NCBI RefSeq assembly: GCF_038561935.1
Contig: NZ_CP102770.1
Coordinates: 2,666,001-2,730,000 of the forward strand
DNA from: Myxococcus stipitatus
Lineage (GTDB): Bacteria; Myxococcota; Myxococcia; Myxococcales; Myxococcaceae
Reading direction: 5' to 3'
Length of the DNA stretch: 64,000 nucleotides
In this document: positions 63,812-64,000 of the stretch, in pieces
How positions within the stretch are numbered: position 1 is the first letter of the stretch
How the letters are laid out: each line of letters begins with the position of its first letter
The notes under the pieces: model-generated
What the model was told of the DNA's origin: nothing
Databases searched by the model: none
What the model saw: the letters and a program-made list of their open reading frames with translations, nothing else
Position numbers and translations under genes: made by a program

Positions 63812-63975
63812 GTCGCGGTTCGTCGCGGTTGGAGCACTCAGCCTGGCGGTGGCAGTCGCCCCCAATCCGAGAGGGGCGGCAAGGCCGTCCATGAAGACTT
63901 CAATGTGTCGCGAGTCCAGGCCAGCTAGAGTAGGGGCGCGTTCGAGCTGTCGGGCCGGCGAACCGCGAGGAAGTC

Positions 63976-64000
63976 ATGAGCGATTCTCCCCTGAAGCCCT
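63976..64000 (+). CDS. Start of a further gene, cut by the window edge
   Basis: ATG at 63976 with GAGGAAG 4 bases upstream begins MSDSPLKP and leaves the window. Only the ribosome site and spacing support it. Confidence 0.55.

Overview
The window looks like chromosomal DNA from a myxobacterium of the Myxococcaceae (Myxococcus, Corallococcus or Pyxidicoccus type). The reasons are very high GC with strong third-position G/C bias, a giant non-ribosomal peptide synthetase (NRPS), many secreted and lipid-anchored proteins of unknown role, a DUF1592/DUF1552 pair, and several degraded insertion sequences. The high GC creates long spurious reading frames antisense to real genes; these are left out. 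All assignments come from reading the sequence; no database search was possible.

Layout. 1-12288 (minus): one uninterrupted NRPS frame running off the left edge, C-A-T-E-C-A-T-C-A-T-C, with predicted Ser, Gly-like and Gly-like adenylation pockets and a clear 3,279-bp module duplication. 12.3-22.3 kb (mostly plus): a calpain-like protease, an alpha/beta hydrolase, a secreted nuclease, a Cys-repeat lipoprotein, a broken two-component system, an NTF2-fold protein and a large secreted protein with an ALK-like glycine-rich C-terminus. 22.4-26.9 kb (minus): outer-membrane-type protein, sirtuin, penicillin-binding protein 2, hydrolase. 27.3-32.5 kb: an unusual amphipathic-helix/beta protein, a secreted metzincin with a small partner, and an AraC regulator divergent from an Old Yellow Enzyme. 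32.6-37.5 kb (minus): a tightly packed operon ldcA - serine hydrolase - mpl - tlpA-like - suhB-like, whose first and third members point to recycling of cell-wall muropeptides. Then an RsmB-type rRNA methyltransferase, apparently with a CTG start, and tRNA-Asn(GTT).

39.0-44.4 kb is an accessory island. The 3' end of tRNA-Asn plus about 260 bp of downstream sequence is repeated in direct orientation at 44.1 kb. In between lie an ISL3-family remnant, a truncated IS3 transposase, a complete IS3-family element (40699-41999, 9-bp terminal inverted repeats), a DUF429-like gene and a chimeric pseudogene joining a YggL-like N-terminus to an epoxide-hydrolase fragment. No integrase is visible. 44.4-54.0 kb is also accessory: a SMI1/KNR4-type protein, a Cys-rich lipoprotein overlapping a probable truncated protein, a triple-repeat lipoprotein, LysR and AraC regulators with divergent partners, and another IS3 remnant.

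54.0-64.0 kb: an 885-residue protein made of three about 190-residue repeats followed by a FAM151/menorin- or GDPD-like domain (the strongest candidate here for an undescribed protein family), a secreted beta-barrel protein, the translationally coupled DUF1592/DUF1552 pair, an epoxide hydrolase followed by a WYL regulator, and the first codons of a further gene at the right edge.
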